Part shown: positions 11,791-24,776 of the stretch, one piece after another
Layout: each line of letters starts with the position of its first letter
Position numbering within the stretch: the stretch's first letter is position 1
DNA from: Otis tarda
Lineage: Eukaryota > Chordata > Aves > Otidiformes > Otididae
DNA: 64,000 nt
Assembly: GCA_026413225.1 (NCBI GenBank)
Contig: CM048552.1
Coordinates: 165,242,053-165,306,052 of the forward strand
Direction of reading: 5' to 3'
Made by a program: the position numbers and the translations under genes
Notes under the pieces: generated by a model
What the model saw: the letters and a program-made list of their open reading frames with translations, nothing else
The model's database searches: none
Told to the model about the DNA's origin: nothing

Positions 11791-14700
11791 GGCAACTCAG
11801 AAGAGTTAGAAAGAGTGAAAGGTCAAGAAAGTAAGGAATCAAACCTCTTTTCTCAAAAATAGGAAAGTCTGAGAGAATTGACTTAAATCTTGAATCAGCA
11901 TGAGATGTACTATTGTAGGAACAGTGGCATTTCCTTGCAGTTGATGGATTCAGTGAAGAATGACTACAGCTATGAAAATAGTGGAAGGACAATGCAGAAA
12001 TATATCTGTTAAATCAGTAAAAATATGGACTCCTTATATGGGCAGGGACATCAAATAATCTTTGGCATTACAGAAGCATTATGAGGACGGACTTTTTAAT
12101 AGATGTGAGATTCTCATTACTTTAGAGAATAAATGTGAATAAAAATGGCAAATGAAGAATGTTTCTTACTGTCATATATCTATTGGATCCCTTAATTTGC
12201 AAACATCATACTTTGCATGTGCTTTGATTTGGTTTAAAAAAAAAAGATAAAGGAAAAAGGCATGTCTCACCTTAGCATAGTCAGGTTTTCATACTGCAAT
12301 ATAAGTGTTTGTCTTGTATTTTTATAAATTATTTGTCTTAAATAATTCAAGGAAGTATTTAGGAGATTATTTTAATCTCCAAACTCGTTTCTTAATTCCT
12401 ATTATTACCGATGAGAGCAATATGCATGCATGAAAAGAAAAATAAAACTTTTTATATTGTTAAACCTCATTGTTGATATCTTTATGGCTAAAAAAAATTA
12501 TAGTCCTGCCATTCTAGAATTTAATACTCATAGGGCAAAGAAAATGAGTCAGAAACCTAGCTGCCATCACTGAAGGATTAATACTATATCTTTCTGTTGT
12601 ATTCATGAATGCACTCCAAGACACCTCTTCAAAATGAGACCAAAATAAAATTCACTTAATTTCACTTTAGTCATAAAGATGCATTTATTTTCCTGAAGCA
12701 AAGACTTGTCATGCATTCAGATATTCTGTTCATTCCCCTAGAGAACACATATGTCACCTCCATGCTGTCTCAGCCCACTGAGGGAATAATAATTTTTAAT
12801 AAGACTGCTTTAAAAAGACAGTTTAATTTGCATGTGAAAGGTTCTGTTATAAGAGCAATTATAAAGAGCAACCATGATTACAGATATCACAGCAAACAAC
12901 CCTGAAAACAATTAGCATTTTATTGTCTGGACAACATAGTCAGAAGACTACCAAATTGCAAAGGTAAACATGGTATGTCCATTGTTTACTGATAAGATGG
13001 AAGGCAATCAAAGCCAATGACTACAATAGTGGAAACTCTATAGAACCAAATGTTCTTTGAAAGAAATAAAACTGACATGTTTTAAGAAAAATAAAGTGTA
13101 CTTGCATTTTTTTTATACCTGTCTTTACAGACTGAAATTCTCTCTTTGTTACAGAGAATATTGTTGTGTCAGATATGGGAGATTATATCCCACTTGTAAA
13201 ATCGTAAGATGACTGCATAGTTGGTTTTTTTTTCTATGTTCAGAGCTGGATGGAGTGTGTTCATTTCATTATGTGCTCCACTAAAAGAGAGGACACACTG
13301 AATTGTTCCTGGCAAATTTTGCTTTTACTGGTGGTAGATGAACATTATTTATATTTTAGACTATTGGCACTTATCACAGATTTAAATGTAGCAACCTTTG
13401 TCTAGAAGGGAACAGTTGGAAATAAAGTAGAACATCATAAACTGTGCTTGCCTGTCAAACACATCTAGCAATGCATGTCAATAGAGACTGAGAGTCTTTT
13501 GAAAGAATGGTATTTTAATTGAAATTTGTGCATTCAGAACAACATGTAATTACTCACACCTCCATAAAAGGTATAATTAGGACTTACTAAGATAGCATTC
13601 ATTTGGCAAGTCATTCATTAGATATGCTCATACCTACTGGAAAACATTTAGACAGGCAAGATTTTGACTGAGGCACTTTCAAAGGCACTGACCTTTTCCC
13701 ACTGAGGAAATGCAGACTCATTTAAAAATAAACAGCCTGCTAAATGTGTATGATCTAGACTCATTAGAAGTCTCTGATTTCTATCCTATAAAGTGTTCCT
13801 AATATCTTCCAGAGCGTTTTCTAAAAGAAGTGATACACTGTCTAAATCACAGTTCTTTATCACCAAGGTACTTGTATAACAGAGGGAAGAAATACAGCGA
13901 CACATAATCTTTTAGGTTAAATTGCCTCAATGCTGTAGAATAGCTGTGCAAACACTTCTGAAATAAGTCTCACCGTTCAAAACCCACACTGAAGATTTGG
14001 TGATGTGAGCCCATACTTCTCCCTTGATAAGATTTTTCCAGACATCTACTTCTCCTAGTCATTTTGAAAACTATTGCTGAAAGATAGCACAAAACACTGC
14101 TATTCTACTGGTTCTCATTCTCGTGAAGTAGAATCTTTCTTCATCTGGAATGAAAATAATTTCTACCATATGAATTGACTGTTCCTGTGGTTTTTAAGTT
14201 AGCTACCTAGTGACCCTTTCCAAAAGCATTTTGAACACTTTCTCATTTTTTTTCTGCTCAGATAAAACCATTTTCCTGGATATGTTAATACATCCCTTGC
14301 AATAGAAAATGTTGCCACTTCCCTTGAAATAAATTGCTTATCAAATGCTGATCAAATGACAGTCACCTTACATGATTTGTAATGCCTTATACAAGACATT
14401 TTAGTATTTCAGAGCCTATAATGTGGAAGAAAGTTTCTGTGTAGGTGTATCCTATATATTTTTTATAATGTAGTGACTAATTAACATAACACTTGCCATT
14501 GCTACCTGTTTTCCTGAGCATTAAGATTATTTTTTTGTTATCTGAATTGGAAATGCATGTGTTATGGACCTTTAATTGGTGGGGTCTGAGTTATTCAAGA
14601 ATGTCCATCAATTCTTTAATTCTCACAGCAATTAATACACCTACTTAGGGAGACCAGTGCCCTAACATATTTTTAACCCTCTTTTGCAACCACATAATTT

Positions 14701-16336
14701 AATAAATTGTATCTTTTTTTTTTTTAGTTCATTAAAAATGACATGTCATTCATACCTTTTTAGTGGAAAAAGATCTCTGTCGGCCTTAAATTTAATCATG
14801 TTATTTATTCTTATATGTTTGATTTTCTTCAATGCAGCCTCCTAGCCCACTGGCTTGTTCTACTTAAAATTAGTAAATTAGTTATTGTCACAGAAGCATT
14901 TTTGAACAGTAATCTCTCAGTGCCAAGGAACATAAGAAGTGCTTCATTGTCTGGGATTTAACTGATTCATTAACTGAGATTTAACTAAACTCACGTAACT
15001 AAAAGTTGCAAGTGGCTCCTTGTAGAAGTGTTTTACACATGCAGTTCCTCAGTTCCCAGCTGATACTGCTTGCTAATTTCTTACAGGTCCAAAGGATACT
15101 AATAATCACAGCTGCTCCCAACTGCAAGCGTTTTGGCACAGTCCCATAGTTTTAGTCCCATCACCGTTTCTATTCAAACATATGTGATCAGTCTTTTGGG
15201 ACCATCATGATTAAGCATAGGTGAGAATTCCCCCACTATTCTCCTTACCCTTTACATCGAGAACATTATCATACGTGTATGTGTTTACAGAGAAAATCAA
15301 ATGTGAATTGAAGCTAAATAAGACATAAAGTGAAATGTTTCTGATCAGAAGAAACATATATAGGAAGTATATTAGTCATTAATTTTAGGCTGGCAGTAGT
15401 CAGGATAATGTGAAACTAAAATGTCATGTGGCTTTTTACTGATCCTGGGTACACCTATCACAGCTCTTCAAAATAATTTTCTTACTTGTCTAGCAAGCAA
15501 AACAGAATAGTCCCCTAGGAGGAACATCTGCCTCTTCAAAGCTGTATAAATATTCTTTCTATAAGTTTTAAAAAATTAATTTGAATGTGCTAGAAAATTT
15601 TCCAATACACAAAGTTCTTTTCTTTTTTTTTTAACAAATGTAGTATTTGCTAAAAACTGTGTATTATTCAGATAATACTCTGAAACAGATTGGAAAAAGA
15701 CGGGGAAGCTGAAATTTGGCTCTCACATTTGGAAGATCAAAGGCCTTTGGATTAGATCTGCATAGACTTTTGTTTTCTGTAAATTCCATTGGATATCAAC
15801 CGGGTTAAGTGAATAATAAATATATCTATTTACCTACTGGGTTAGTGAACAGCTTGCTGTGGAACTTCAGAGTGTTAATGAACATCTAACAATGGACAAT
15901 TTTTTTTTAGTGAATCATCTATCTATCTATCTATCAATCTATCGATCTATCTATCTATCTATATATCTCTGCACATGGTCAGGAGAAGCTAAGTTCAGGA
16001 AACAGCTAAGCAGATGCCCTAGCTATTAGAAGTACAAAAACACATCAGAACAGATTGGTTAGTTGCGGCTTTGTGTCTACTGCAGTTACCTACTCATACG
16101 CCCATAGCAGAAATCAGGTCAAGCCTGGATGTTATGAAATTTCAAATATGTCCAGGTTTTACAATGCCAAGTAGGTGAGTTACTTTAAGGTGCAATTAAC
16201 CTAGTAAAAGAAACATGCACCAGAGGGAAAAAAAAAAGTTCCAAGACTGAATGAACACTAATCAGCATATATGATGTTTGAAAAATTGTCATATTAACAT
16301 TGTCTCTTAGATAACTGATTTTTTTTTTTTCTTTAC
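11791..16336. other. Unique AT-rich DNA, no feature recognised
   Basis: Apart from the (CTAT)n tract at 15.9 kb I see no repeats of note. The longest open frame before 16.3 kb is 64 codons. Confidence 0.55.
15916..15968. repeat. (CTAT)n microsatellite
   Basis: About 13 tetranucleotide units of ATCT/CTAT with two single-base interruptions (ATCA and ATCG), ending in ATATATCTCT. Tetranucleotide tracts of this kind are usually length-polymorphic. Confidence 0.92.
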
Positions 16337-16657
16337 AGTGCTTTCTGCTGGCCTTGGCATGCAATTAAGCTGCCATCTAATGTGCTGTACATGGAGAAAT
16401 GATCATTTGCAATGAGGATGCTAGCTGCTCTTATTTGTGAAAGCATTGAATATGCTTGACTATTTTGTATTGCTGAGATCTTTTCAGGAGTCAAAATTGC
16501 TGAGGCAGCCTTCAACACTCTCTGTATTGAGGGACGTTGCATCAAAGAGGAGTCTATCAGTGTAGTCTTGTTTTCATAGCTTCCACTACTGAAGGCTCTG
16601 CTTGAGCTGAGAAGATGCTGCTGTGAGGAAGTTTGTAGTGGTCCTGAAGCACAACTG
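16337..16657 (-). other. Candidate protein-coding exon, unidentified
   Basis: The longest clean open frame outside recognised repeats lies on the - strand: 112 codons from an ATG at 16671 to a TAA at 16333. Within it, a pyrimidine-rich acceptor ending CTCCAATAG precedes position 16657, and a GTAAAG donor-like site follows 16337. These bound a 321-bp exon that keeps phase (one base in, two bases out), as symmetric internal exons do. The product would be serine-rich at first (SSCASGPLQTSSQQHLLSSS), then a more helical stretch with VLKAASAILTPEKISAIQ and QIRAASILIANDH. I do not recognise a family. The donor is not ideal (ACT before GT). A chance open frame of this length is possible in 64 kb. 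Confidence 0.3.
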
Positions 16658-16711
16658 CTATTGGAGAACATAAGCAGATATTGAGAGGATGAATGAGATT
16701 AAAACATTTGG

Positions 16712-16712
16712 C

Positions 16713-16742
<30 letters not shown>
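16712..16742. repeat. (CAAAA)n microsatellite
   Basis: About six CAAAA units. It lies on the acceptor side of the - strand candidate exon, where it reads (TTTTG)n and contributes T-rich sequence upstream of the putative 3' splice site. Confidence 0.9.
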
Positions 16743-16743
<1 letters not shown>

Positions 16744-17506
16744 AGCAAGATGCAAACTGAACAGAAAAGAAAGCAAAAGTTATCTTGACATTTAAAATAC
16801 TCCTCCTTTAAGATGCCAGTGACCAAAGATAAACAGGTGAGATAAATTATCAAATAATCTGTAAATAGAATCCTAATTTGGGGAAATCTTGGGAATAATA
16901 CTTAAAAAAAAAATCTAAAATGCTGAAGAAAATGTATGAAAGCTTATTTCTGTTTACCAGTGAACTAAATTTAATATTGTTTGATTGTAATAAATAGGGG
17001 ATGTGTGGAAGAGAGAAGACAATATTCAGTGAATTAAAAAAAAAAAGTAGGTATCATGCTAGGTTAAATTTTTATTCCGTAAAAAGGCTATAGAGTGGAT
17101 TTCATCCCATAGAAAGTCTTCAACTAACACAATCTTTATTTTTGCCACTATTTTTCCACTGATTATGTAATCTGATAGCAAATCCAGTCTCTGAGGTTCT
17201 ATACTCTCAGATGAGACTTTAAGCTTGAAATATTTCTTCTTTCAACATCTTTCTCTGGTCTTAGACCTCAATTTAGGCCTTCCTTTCCCATGATGTACTA
17301 CAGTGATGTGACTGTCCTAATCAGGAAATGAGCTCAAACTGAGGAATGTTAGGCTGCTTTCCCTGATGCACAGTCAAGCCATAACTCTCGAAAAGAAAAA
17401 AATAGTGGGAATTCGAAACAGCTGAAATAAATGTCTGCAAGGCCTCACCACAATTTGTAGTTTAACAGTGACTCAGACGAAAACAGTTCCTTTATTTCAA
17501 CAAACT

Positions 17507-17532
17507 GAAATATATATATATATATATATTTC
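17507..17532. repeat. (TA)9 tract inside a 26-bp perfect palindrome
   Basis: The sequence is GAAA, then nine TA units, then TTTC, which equals its own reverse complement. It is a short dinucleotide repeat with symmetric borders. Confidence 0.9.
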
Positions 17533-19981
17533 TAACATAGAATTGAAACTGATTTTATGGAAGCTACATTTCCATCTAGTATTTACTTCAACAGAAACTC
17601 TAGATTCCACTCTGGATTATCTAAGGTACTAATCATCACTGCATGATTGATATCAACCTGACTTATGCGTTTAATGTGAGTTGTCCTCCCATCACACATA
17701 TCATCATGTATATGGAAAACAAACCCCATTTTTATAATCCCAAGCAGAGAAGCCAATGTGTAGTCTCTGAGACAGAACATTTTGTCACAGCTGTATCCCA
17801 GAAAGATATATCTTATTTTGAAACAATACAGTCTCCTTAATAGTAAGTAGTACATAACATGAACATGACTATTTTGTTCACATGTTTTCGTAATCCTCTA
17901 ATAGTATAGTACAGCATAATGCAACAAGAGAGATCCTTTCATTATCCTGCATACTGCAAGTTCAGAAAATATTTACTAATGTCATTTCAGAAATAAATAT
18001 TAGAAGTGGACAAAAAAAAAGTGTATCTGCCTTCAGATATGTACATCTAAAGGGGCCAGAAAAAAAAAAATACATGTTGCTTGAGTCAAATTTTGACCCT
18101 TAAACAGAGGCATGTAGAAGAACTTAATTGTATTGCTTTTGCCTTGCCCTCTGACACCTCATGAATGTCATAATTTCATTCTTCAATAGTGTATTTTTAA
18201 TTTAACTGAATGCATTTAATTTAAGATATTTTCTGAAAATAGCGAATAAAGGAAAAAAAGGATCATAATAACAGTGGTAATATGAATACAGCATTTTTAA
18301 AAAATCGATGTTTTTAAAACATGATTATTAAATTAAATTGAGATGTTCTAAAGCCAGACAGGATCACCATTATTAATATTTCACTTTGTAGATAATGCAG
18401 CCCAAAGAACTTCTTTGAATAAAGTGTTTGCAAGGAATTCTGTAGAATTAGAGAACAAACTCCCAAACTTCAGCACATAAATCTTGTCATATCTCATTCA
18501 GCATCACTGTCCTTCAGGAGGGAGTTGTGCTAAGTCTGGCTTAGACTTTTAGGACCTAATTCCATGAGCTGTTAGGATATCAAAAGGGCCGAATTTAGGC
18601 ATTATATGGAAAGCTATGGTCCAGAAAAATATCAATTATCACTGACAAATACTGGAAATTATTGAATTCCATGAGGAATTTACTTTCTTTGCTCTTTTTA
18701 GTGTCTAGCCACTATATCAGATTTTCAAAGGACTGACTCAGAATTAATGGATTGGTGTAGTTCTGGAAATAAGAATGAAGGAAGGCTGCACAATACAGAT
18801 ATTATAATTTCATGTGTCTGGGAGCATATGCAGAACAGCTGGTAAAAGGTAGTGGGAACACAGAGATAACCTCCTTCACTGGCTCAGGAAATGAAAGTCT
18901 GGATTAGGTTACTCCTGCATTTGATCAGAATCCAGAAATAAACCATTAAACCTCTTTTCACCTTCATCACTAGTTGTGCACTAATCACAATGCACCCGTC
19001 TGCTTCTGTACAGGAAGGAAGCCTCCAGTGGGAATCAAGTGACAAGGCATTATCAAGGTGTCATAACACACACTGATAGAATCAAACTCTGCATGTAATG
19101 TGGCATTAGTTGACTTTTTTCTTTTAAAAAATATGGTGAATGTCAACCCCTGTTTTAAACTTATGACTTAAAGCAATGACCAAGGATATAGACAACAAAT
19201 TATCAATTTCCTCTCTGTCTTCAGTGATTTAAAACATTTTCCTTCTCTTAAGAATCTTCCACTCACTTTCATAAACAGCTTAAGGTGTCCGTGTTCTAGT
19301 GTGGTGGTGCTGAGACTGAAAGAATAGGAGAGGTAGCTTGCACTCCTCCCTTCCAGTAATAACTTATCCTGTTGTTTCAGAAGAAAATCAAGGTCTGTAA
19401 GGGAGGATTTTTTTTTTTCTTCCCTCTCCTAGTCATTTTCTTCTAGAAAGGGAAGGACATGGATTCTGATTTTTAAGTCTGAATTTTTTTGTGAGTAGAA
19501 TTCAGCTCAGCTTACGCAAGCATCTGTATCTGAGCTAGCTACATGTATGGGCGCTTTTATGGATCAACTAATCTCATCCTAAAGCATCTGCTCAAAATAG
19601 GTCAGATAATTGCTATCCTAAACATAAGCATTTTTCTCCACATACTGTCATTGGGAGTAACTTTTTCAGATGCCACCATTTATATTCAGGATATTTAAAG
19701 TCAGGCAAGACTAATCTAACCCTGGTGATTTTTGTAAAATTTAGATACTATTCAGGGAACAGGAAATGTTTTGCTCTCCCTTTTATCTGATAAATCTTGA
19801 GGTTATTGTTACATAGTAGGCCTGCTCTAACAGCAGTACTAGAAACCTGAAACCTTCCTAAAATGAGCAGAGAACCATCTCTTGACAGGAGGGTTAGCAG
19901 TAGGTGCTGAATTTTGATTTGCCACGCAGGATGATACCTCAACTCTCTAAAAAAAAAGTATTTGACAGCATTGTAAAGGGT

Positions 19982-19983
<2 letters not shown>

Positions 19984-20011
<28 letters not shown>
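19984..20011. repeat. Poly(T) tract, 28 T
   Basis: The longest homopolymer in the window, an uninterrupted run of T. The sequence to its left was checked for a retrocopy ending in an inverted poly(A) tail. I see no recognisable gene there. Confidence 0.9.
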
Positions 20012-20014
<3 letters not shown>

Positions 20015-21404
20015 GAGTAAGGCAGAGACACTTGTGGTTGGAGACCAGTGTCTAGTCTGCGCAGCAATGTCTTGGTCTAGGTCTAAGAAGCCATCTCGGT
20101 ATCAAGTTAACTTGAGTTCTAAGGAAGCTCTCTTATTTTCATGCATTGTATAAAAAGCCTGAACAGCTAATATTCGTATTTCATGACTCCTATTTAAAAT
20201 CACATTTTGATACCTTATAATTTGTTAATCTTTAAAATATTCAATATAAATCATGTCAAGAGCATATTTCTCAAAGAGCACATCAAGGAGCATGCTGACA
20301 GTGTCACACAAGTGTGCAACTATAATCCTTCAGCACTAAAAGCATTATCATTCCAGTTTTAGTTCTCATTAAAAATAGCTATTCAATCAAATTGAAAATA
20401 TGTTTATAAACCTATGTTAATTAGCATTAATAAAAACTTTATAAATTACATCAAACATCATCAGCTGTATTATCATGCTTGAGACCAGTATCAGGATGAA
20501 TGGCCTGTAATTGTCTAAGTCGTCTCACTTGCCTTTTATATAGAATTAACTTGGTCCTTGGCAAAGAGTTCTAAAACTTTGTCTGAAACCTATTCATATC
20601 TAATAGTTTTCAGCAGTCTAATTTAAATAGTTAATATTTTATTTCCTTCTGGCTGATGTAAGGATGCAGCGTATGTTATCATCATAACAAATATATTTTC
20701 AAAGGTTTTTCTCCAAATGCAGATTGAAATAACAGAACACTTCTACCCATGCTTGATTATTGCTTGTTAGTAGTTCAACAGGTGCCACATTTCTTTAAAA
20801 AGGGAAGACAAGTGATTTAGTTAGAATAAGTACACACTTTGGACAGCTGGAATTTTCCACAAATGCAATGAATTAAGAGCCAGATGGAAGAAGAAACATC
20901 AACTAATGTATAGCATTCTGTAATAGTAAAATAATAATATAACTGGCTTAATTACCTCAATTTTATTTTAAACAGGAAAAAGGCCATTTTTCCTTCATTC
21001 TCTTTAGTAATGTAGTGAATCTAGAAGGTAAAAATAAATGCTTTATCTATTTGAGAGTAAACACCTCCCTCTTCTGGGACTTTCCATGAAATGCATGACA
21101 ATTAAGAATTCTGAACACACTGCATGAAGTGCTATTTAGTTTTCAGTGCACATATCATATAGGAAATCTGGCCGTTAATTCTTTTAAATCTAGTGTGTCA
21201 TTAGCTTGAGGAAGTATAGAATCTTTTTTTTTCCTACTTATTCTCCTTGATATTTTTATCTCTCAAGGACCTAATTTTTCTTTGTTACAGAGCTAATCAC
21301 AAACTGCAAAGCAAGGCAAAAGGAACATATGTTTTTTAAGATTCTTCAGTTATTAGTGACACAGTATTGGTGTACTGCAAAAAAAAAAAAAAAACCTATC
21401 CTGC

Positions 21405-22512
21405 TGTCGTAGTTCAGCCCCGATCAGGACCAGACTACGCAGTCTCTCTCTTGCTCCCCCCACCCTCCGAGAGAATAGGAGGAGATGATAAAAGGAAAAC
21501 GGCTCGAGGTTTGAGATGAGGACGGGGAGAAATCCTTAAAGTTACCGTTACAGGCAAAACAGACTCGACTTGGGGAAAAACTATTCATTTATTTCTAAAA
21601 TTATCAGGAGAATGAGACAGGGAACAAGATAACCTCCCCCCTCCGTCTTCCCAGGCTTAACATTATCTCTACTACCTTCCCCTCCCGAGCGGCACGGGGG
21701 GGGGAAAAGGGAATGGGGGTCGCGGTCAGTTCATCATGCGTTGTTTTACGCCGCTGTGTCATCTTCGGGGGAAGAACTCCTCGCATTCCTCCCCTGCTCC
21801 ATTGTGGGTTCCCTCCCACGGGCCACAGTCCTTCGTGAAACTGCTCCACGGGGTGCAGTCCCTCCAGAACAGCTGTCCCAGCGGGCCCTCCACAGGCCAC
21901 AGCCTCCTTCAGGCCTCCACCTGCTCCGGCGTGGTGTCCTCCCCGGGCTGCAGGTGGATCTCTGCCCCTCCGTGGACCTCCATGGGCTGCAGGGGGACAA
22001 CCCGCTCCACCATGGTCTTCACCACGAGTTGCAGGGGAATCTTGGCCAGGAGCCGCATTACTCCTCCCCCTCCTTCTTCACTGACCTTGGCGTCTGCAGC
22101 CGTTCCTCACAACAGGCTGGCAGACGCCTCTCAGGATCCTTTTTACATCTTATTCACTTCTCATCTCCTCTCCACTTCTTGCAGCCAGGCTGGGCCGAGT
22201 TGGGCCCAGTCGGCTGCCCGGCGGGAGGCCAGAGGGTGAGGCCTGCAAGGCCCACGAGGCTTGCGCCTCCCCCTCTCTGCCCCCGCTCAGCTGCTTCACA
22301 TCTCTTCTTTTTTTTTCCTGTTTTTCCCCTATTTAAATACGTTATCGCAGAGGCGTTACCACGGGACGTTCTGCTACCAATTGGCTTGGCCTTGGCCAGC
22401 AGCGGGTCCGCCCTAGGCCCGGCCAAGCCCACTGAACAAAGGGGAGCAACTTCTAGCAGTTTCCTACAGAAGCTACCACCTTAGGCCCCCCCTCACTAAC
22501 AAAACCAGAACA
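21405..22512 (-). mobile_element. Solo LTR 2 (ERVL-like), full length, inverted
   Basis: This 1108-bp copy of the LTR1 family lies in reverse orientation. On the + strand it begins TGTCGTAG and ends AACCAGAACA. A perfect 5-bp duplication, CCTGC, flanks it at 21400-21404 and 22513-22517. The inverted poly(A) signal TTTATT is at 21588-21593 and the inverted TATTTAAAT box is at about 22329-22338. It shares subfamily-specific differences with LTR3: TTAGAAATAAAT at the poly(A) signal, TTGCTCCCCTTTGTTC near the 5' end, and lack of the ~18-nt segment found in LTR1 and LTR4. The long open frames inside it (up to 247 codons) overlap in several frames and are not genes. No internal retroviral sequence adjoins it. 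Confidence 0.9.
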
Positions 22513-22517
22513 CCTGC

Positions 22518-24313
22518 TCATCTTTTAAATTATTAAACACTCTAAGACCAAATGAAAATGCACTTATCTCTTTATCAGATAGCTGCATGTAATGTGTTAA
22601 ATGGTTGGCCAATTTTTATGAATTAGTAATAAACACAGTAATTTAGCTGAAAGAAAGTTCATTAATGTCTACAGTACTCATGATTACAATCTGGCAACCA
22701 GTCTCCCCATGTCTGTGTAACAAGTACTCCCAAATTTCACCTACTGACAGGAGGCATATTTTTCAAATGTTAGGTGCGTATTTCTAGTACGGTGCTCATC
22801 AAGTATAAACTGGGTCTTAAACTGATCAGGAACTGCCATAGACGACAATACTATGCTATTATAGATGTTGCTGTCAATCAAATAATCACAGATATAATAG
22901 TACCACATTAGGAGAGATCACTTGTGACTATGTTAATAGGAAGTGCTGCTAAAATGACAAGGGACACAAATTTCATCTAGACTTTTTGTACTGATAATCA
23001 TAAATTATGAGAGTAATATCTTCTAGCAGTGAAGTTTCCAAGATTTACGGAAAAAGTAATTGTGAACAGCTCTCAATTATATCTTGTAGTCATTGTTGTC
23101 TGAAACACTAGAATCTGTCATGAATACAAGAAGTACAATTACATCTAACTCTAAATATTCCTCCTTATGTGTACATACACAAACGTATATTTCTGTACAG
23201 ACACACACAAAATACAGTCTGTAAGAAAGTATTTTGTGTGTGTATATAGATATATGAAAATTATGAGCATCACGGAAGAGTTTTTATTTGGGAACTTGAT
23301 GTATATGAATACATAGAGCATGGACACACAGACTATTTACTGAACTTATATGCATACTGGCTTAATATTTTAAAGAAAATAAATTACTGTCTATGTACGA
23401 TGAAAATGCTTATGTTATTTTGTCTCATTATTTTAATAAAATTAATGAATTTTGTAGCAAAACCAAGCATAAATTGGATTTAAAGATATCATAAATCTCT
23501 TTTTCTCATTAACTAACTTAGAAGGAATGTAATGATGAATACAGTAAAAACTTGTCTTTTTTTTTTTTTGTAAATAATTCTGCTCATAATTGTATATTAT
23601 TAGTCTCAAAAATTAGGGAAAATACTCAATAAAATTCAGAGATTTAGAGGGGGTTATTTTTTACAAATTATGACCTCATATCAAGAGAAAGGCCAATATG
23701 TCCAAACCCAGTAAGCAAGTTACCATGGTTTATCAGTGCACATTGATTAGATCACCTAAACCACACTTAAACAAAAGTTACTTCATTTAAAGAATTACAG
23801 AGCAATCTTTTTAATCATTGAAGTAATATTCTTAACTTTTCTAACTATCACTGTCTTCTCTGGAGTTATTTCAGCATGGATATAAAAAGCCTAAATTTGG
23901 AAATCTCCTTTGAAATTTTTCTCTGTCACTTTTGAATTAACATTGTTCTTCATCCTCCTCTGACCAAAGAGTATATTTAAAAATCAGTCTCTGAATTTTG
24001 GAATTAATTTTGTACCTCATGAACCCTGTAAAAATTTGAAGTAGTTGTCACCTTTGTGATATATATAGTTATATACTTATACATATAGATAATACATATT
24101 TATACACATTTGTGAAAACTACTGCAACCTTACCTGCACTGCATTTCTTAGACCAAACCTATAGCTAGTCAGTTCATAGACTGCAAATAAATATATAAAA
24201 ATGATGGGAGAGATTTAAAAGAACAGAAATAGCCTCAGAATCTATGCTAACAATAAAAAAAAAGTATTCAAGCATCTTGTACAGTAAGTGCTCAGATGAC
24301 TGAAATACTTTGG
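22518..24313. other. Unique AT-rich DNA between LTR2 and the split CR1
   Basis: It contains the 23.2-kb inverted repeat and little else that I can identify. Confidence 0.55.
23201..23243. repeat. 15-bp perfect inverted repeat, 13-nt loop
   Basis: ACACACACAAAATAC at 23201-23215 has its exact reverse complement at 23229-23243. The 13-nt loop begins AGTCTG. The outer part is a short AC/GT repeat and the inner part is unique. The 43-nt hairpin is shorter than a typical microRNA precursor. Confidence 0.85.
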
Positions 24314-24384
24314 ATTTTTTTGTTGTTGTTGTTGTTTTTTGGGGGTCTTTTTGTTGTTTGTTTGTTTGTTTGTTTTCTTTTATA
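24314..24384. repeat. T/G simple repeat (GTT and GTTT)
   Basis: GTT units are followed by GGGGG and then about five TTTG units. It abuts the 3' end of the inverted CR1 copy at 24385. It may derive from that element's terminal repeat, or it may simply be the insertion site. Confidence 0.85.
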
Positions 24385-24776
24385 GAGAATGGTTGAGGTT
24401 CAAAGGAACATCTGGAGGTCATCTGGTCCAGCCCCCCTGTTCAAGCAGACTGCCGAGGACAGTGTCCAGATGGATTTTTAGTATCTCCTAGGATGGAGAC
24501 TATACAACCTCTCTGGGCAACTTTTGCCAGTGCTCAGTCACCCTCACGGTAAAAAAAAAGCATTTCCTGATGTTCAGAGGAAACCTCCTGTGTTGTATGC
24601 CCATTGCCTCTGGTCCTGTCACTGCGCACCACAGAAAAGAGCCTAGCTTTGTCTTTTTTTTTTTTGCACTCTTCCTTCAGGTATTTAAATACATTTATGA
24701 GATTTCCCCCGCCCAGTGCCTCCCCTTCTCCACGTTGAACATCTCTCTCACAGGAGAGATGCCCCAGTCTCTTAAT
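24385..24776 (-). mobile_element. CR1 LINE, 3' part of a copy split by an insertion
   Basis: Inverted CR1 sequence of a subfamily different from the 11.4-kb copy. Blocks in order are ACATCTGGAGGTCATCTGG, CTCTGGGCAAC, GAGGAAACCTCCTGTG and TGGTCCTGTCACTG, then GGAGAGATGCCCCAGTC and CTTAAT. Homology resumes at 25615 with CACCTTTGTGGCCCTGTGC, the continuation expected in an intact CR1. The two parts are therefore one element interrupted at CTTAAT. Confidence 0.88.

Larger units (their letters stand above)
16743..21399. other. Unique AT-rich DNA with simple repeats
   Basis: It holds the (TA)9 palindrome and the 28-T tract. Open frames reach only 90 codons, with no recognisable product. Confidence 0.55.

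Noticed and set aside
19984..20011. Processed pseudogene with inverted poly(A) tail at the 28-T run
   Set aside because: No gene-like sequence or flanking duplication is seen next to the T run.
21736..22484. Open frames of 167 and 247 codons on the + strand inside LTR2
   Set aside because: They run antisense through a solo LTR, overlap each other and other open frames, and show only P/S/H/L-rich composition typical of GC-rich non-coding sequence.
23201..23243. microRNA precursor
   Set aside because: The stem is only 15 bp and half of it is a dinucleotide repeat, too short and too simple for a typical precursor.
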